Positions 13,355 to 14,839 of a stretch of DNA of 14,839 bases are shown here, piece by piece; positions within the stretch are counted from its first letter, which is position 1, and each line of letters begins with the position of its first letter. The position numbers and the translations under genes were made by a program. Under the pieces are notes generated by a model, which worked only from the letters and a program-made list of their open reading frames with translations, searched no databases and was not told where the DNA came from. This stretch comes from Thiobacillus sp. Its GTDB lineage: Bacteria; Pseudomonadota; Gammaproteobacteria; Burkholderiales; Thiobacillaceae. The DNA is taken from NCBI GenBank assembly GCA_020217265.1, contig JAIWOS010000175.1, positions 1 through 14,839 of the forward strand. The letters run 5' to 3'.

Positions 13355-14839
13355 TTTCTTCGCCGTGCGGCGAAGGCGGTTGAGCAGCCGCCGCGCCAGT
13401 TCGCCGAAGAGCTCGGTCTGGGTGGGATGCGGGAAGATGGCGCGGGCAACCTGCGTCAGCGTCATTTCGCCCGCGACCATCATCACGCCGATGCCGATGA
13501 GGGTGTCGGTATGGTCGGCGAGGAAGTGCACGCCGATGATGCGCCCCGTGGCCTTGTCGGCGACGAGCTTGATCATGCCCTCGGTTTCGCCCGTGATCAT
13601 CGCCTTGGCGTCGATGCTCATGGGCATCTTGGCTTCGACGGCGTCGATGCCCCTGGCTTTCGCCTGGGCGACGGAAAGGCCGACGAAACCGGCCTGCGGC
13701 CGCGAGAAGGTCACGCCACAATCCTTGTCCTGGTCGTAGGCGCTGGCGTGGCCGAGCAGGTTGTCGGCGGCGACGCGGCCTTGCGTGGCGGCGGTGTGCG
13801 CGAGCATGTAGCCGCCGATCACGTCGCCGACGGCGTAGATGTGCGGCACGCTGGTCTGGCCGCGCGCGTCGACCTTGATCGCGGCGCCGTCGAGCGCGAC
13901 GCCGGCTTTGTCCAGCCCCAGCTTGCTGGTGTCCGGGCGCTTGCCGGTGGCCATGAGCACGAGGTCGCAGGCGAAGGTTTTCGCTTCGCCCCCGGCCGTC
14001 TTGTAGCCCACTTCCATCGCGCCGGGCGTGCCCGAGACGCGGTCGATCGACGCGCCGGTGACGACGGTGAATTCCTTTTCCAGCAGCGTGACCAGGGTCT
14101 TGCCGATTTCTTCCTCGATTTCGGCGAGGATGCGGTCGTTGCGCTCCAGCATGAGGATTTCGGTGCCGAAGTCGCGGAAGATCTGCGCCATTTCGACGCC
14201 GATGACGCCGCCGCCGACGATGGCCATCTTTTTCGGCGGAGCCGCCAGGTTCCAGATGGTGTCGGAGGTGACGACGCCGCCGGTGGCGAGGTTCTCGCGC
14301 GCGCCGGGAATCGGCGGGACGAAGGCGGGCGCGCCGGTGGCGATGACCGCTGCGCCGAAGGTGAGCTGGCTGACGGCGCCGTCGGGCGCGGTGACTTTCA
14401 GCGTGTGGGCGTCGACGAACTCGCCGAAGCCTTCGATCACGTTGATCTTCATGCCGCGGTCGGCTTTCAGCGCCATTTCGCCGCGCGCGGTTTGTACCCA
14501 GCGGCGGTGCTTTTCGACCTGCGCCCAGTTGAGCGAGGGCTGTGCGGTGCCGTCCACGCCCATCTCGGCGTCGTGGGCGCGGTTGCGGATGTTGTCTGCC
14601 GCTGCGCGCCAGGCCTTGGACGGGATGCAGCCGCGCCACAGGCATTCGCCGCCGGGGAAGGGCTCGTTGTTGACCATCGCTACCTTGACGCCGTGGTCGG
14701 CGAGGTCGCGCGCGCAATCCTCGCCGCCGGGGCCACCGCCGAGGACGACGACGGGGTAATCCCAATTCCCCTCAGGGATGGGCGACACCGGCGCGGCGTG
14801 GGCCACCGCAGCGGGCGCGACCGAGGCGGCGGCCGCGCC
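13352..14839 (-). CDS. lpdA: Dihydrolipoamide dehydrogenase-family flavoprotein, probably 5'-truncated by window edge
   Basis: This FAD/NAD(P)H disulfide oxidoreductase fits E3 of the 2-oxoacid dehydrogenase complexes. With the GTG at 14806 as residue 1 (484 aa), it shows FAD motif GGGPGG (23-28), redox disulfide C55-x4-C60 in GGECLWRGCIPSK, NAD motif VGGGVIGVE (197-205) with E221, second FAD motif YAVGDV (324-329), and catalytic base H460-P-T-Q-T-E465. The GTG has no clear ribosome site. The frame continues uninterrupted to the window end as an Ala/Pro/Val-rich linker, as in E3 proteins with an N-terminal lipoyl domain. I therefore annotate it as partial; a true start at 14806 is the alternative. 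Divergent details include Asn at the usual FAD-ribose Glu position (AMVNN). The function as E3, rather than a mercuric-reductase-like relative, is likely but not certain. Confidence 0.85.
   Translation of the reverse strand, partial: GAAAASVAPAAVAHAAPVSPIPEGNWDYPVVVLGGGPGGEDCARDLADHGVKVAMVNNEPFPGGECLWRGCIPSKAWRAAADNIRNRAHDAEMGVDGTAQPSLNWAQVEKHRRWVQTARGEMALKADRGMKINVIEGFGEFVDAHTLKVTAPDGAVSQLTFGAAVIATGAPAFVPPIPGARENLATGGVVTSDTIWNLAAPPKKMAIVGGGVIGVEMAQIFRDFGTEILMLERNDRILAEIEEEIGKTLVTLLEKEFTVVTGASIDRVSGTPGAMEVGYKTAGGEAKTFACDLVLMATGKRPDTSKLGLDKAGVALDGAAIKVDARGQTSVPHIYAVGDVIGGYMLAHTAATQGRVAADNLLGHASAYDQDKDCGVTFSRPQAGFVGLSVAQAKARGIDAVEAKMPMSIDAKAMITGETEGMIKLVADKATGRIIGVHFLADHTDTLIGIGVMMVAGEMTLTQVARAIFPHPTQTELFGELARRLLNRLRRTAKK

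Noticed and set aside
13218..14765. 515-codon minus-strand frame overlapping the E3-like gene in another register
   Set aside because: Arg/His-rich low-complexity translation; the other register carries all flavoenzyme motifs.

Overview
The window is GC-rich, densely coding chromosomal DNA from a proteobacterium, most likely a betaproteobacterium. The reasons are a gammaproteobacterial-style rnfABCDGE-nth order combined with a DUF1841-type protein, two small periplasmic c-type cytochromes and a SulP transporter. A sulfur-oxidising or Thiobacillus-like lineage is a guess from overall flavour, not a demonstrated assignment. I see no phage, insertion sequence, CRISPR, tRNA or rRNA.

Layout. Positions 2-1414 (+) are the C-terminal two thirds or so of recN (DNA repair SMC-like ATPase), cut by the left edge. 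Its stop overlaps a TTG start for a secreted staphylococcal-nuclease-like protein (1411-1887, +). A convergent SulP anion transporter with a STAS domain (1904-3700, -) follows. A divergent AT-rich intergenic region (3701-3858) carries a perfect 18-bp palindrome. It separates SulP from two tandem exported monoheme cytochromes c (3859-4194 and 4209-4538, +). A convergent HDOD-REC-GGDEF protein (4563-6431, -) has a complete diguanylate cyclase signature but a receiver domain lacking its phosphoacceptor Asp.

From 6546 to 13073 everything is on the minus strand and reads rnfA, rnfB, rnfC, rnfD, rnfG, rnfE, a 50-codon basic ORF, nth and a DUF1841-like gene. Nearly every junction is an overlapping stop/start. 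The promoter is probably just upstream of rnfA (TTGAAT, 18 nt, GATAAT) and has a striking G/C homopolymer spacer. Rnf is a membrane ion-coupled NADH:ferredoxin (flavodoxin) oxidoreductase. Its product, low-potential electrons, could feed biosynthetic reductases, nitrogenase or redox-sensor reduction. Nth is an Fe-S DNA glycosylase.

Upstream of rnfA lie about 200 bp of non-coding DNA and a strong 15-bp-stem terminator. Then comes a dihydrolipoamide-dehydrogenase-family flavoprotein (13352 to the right edge, -). Its reading frame stays open to the edge through an Ala/Pro-rich linker, so its N-terminus is probably outside the window.

No whole new system is obvious. The best leads are the 50-aa basic ORF translationally locked between rnfE and nth, the pseudo-receiver in the diguanylate cyclase, the palindrome between SulP and the cytochromes, the homopolymer-spaced rnf promoter, and a degenerate duplicate of the 3' end of the E3-like gene.
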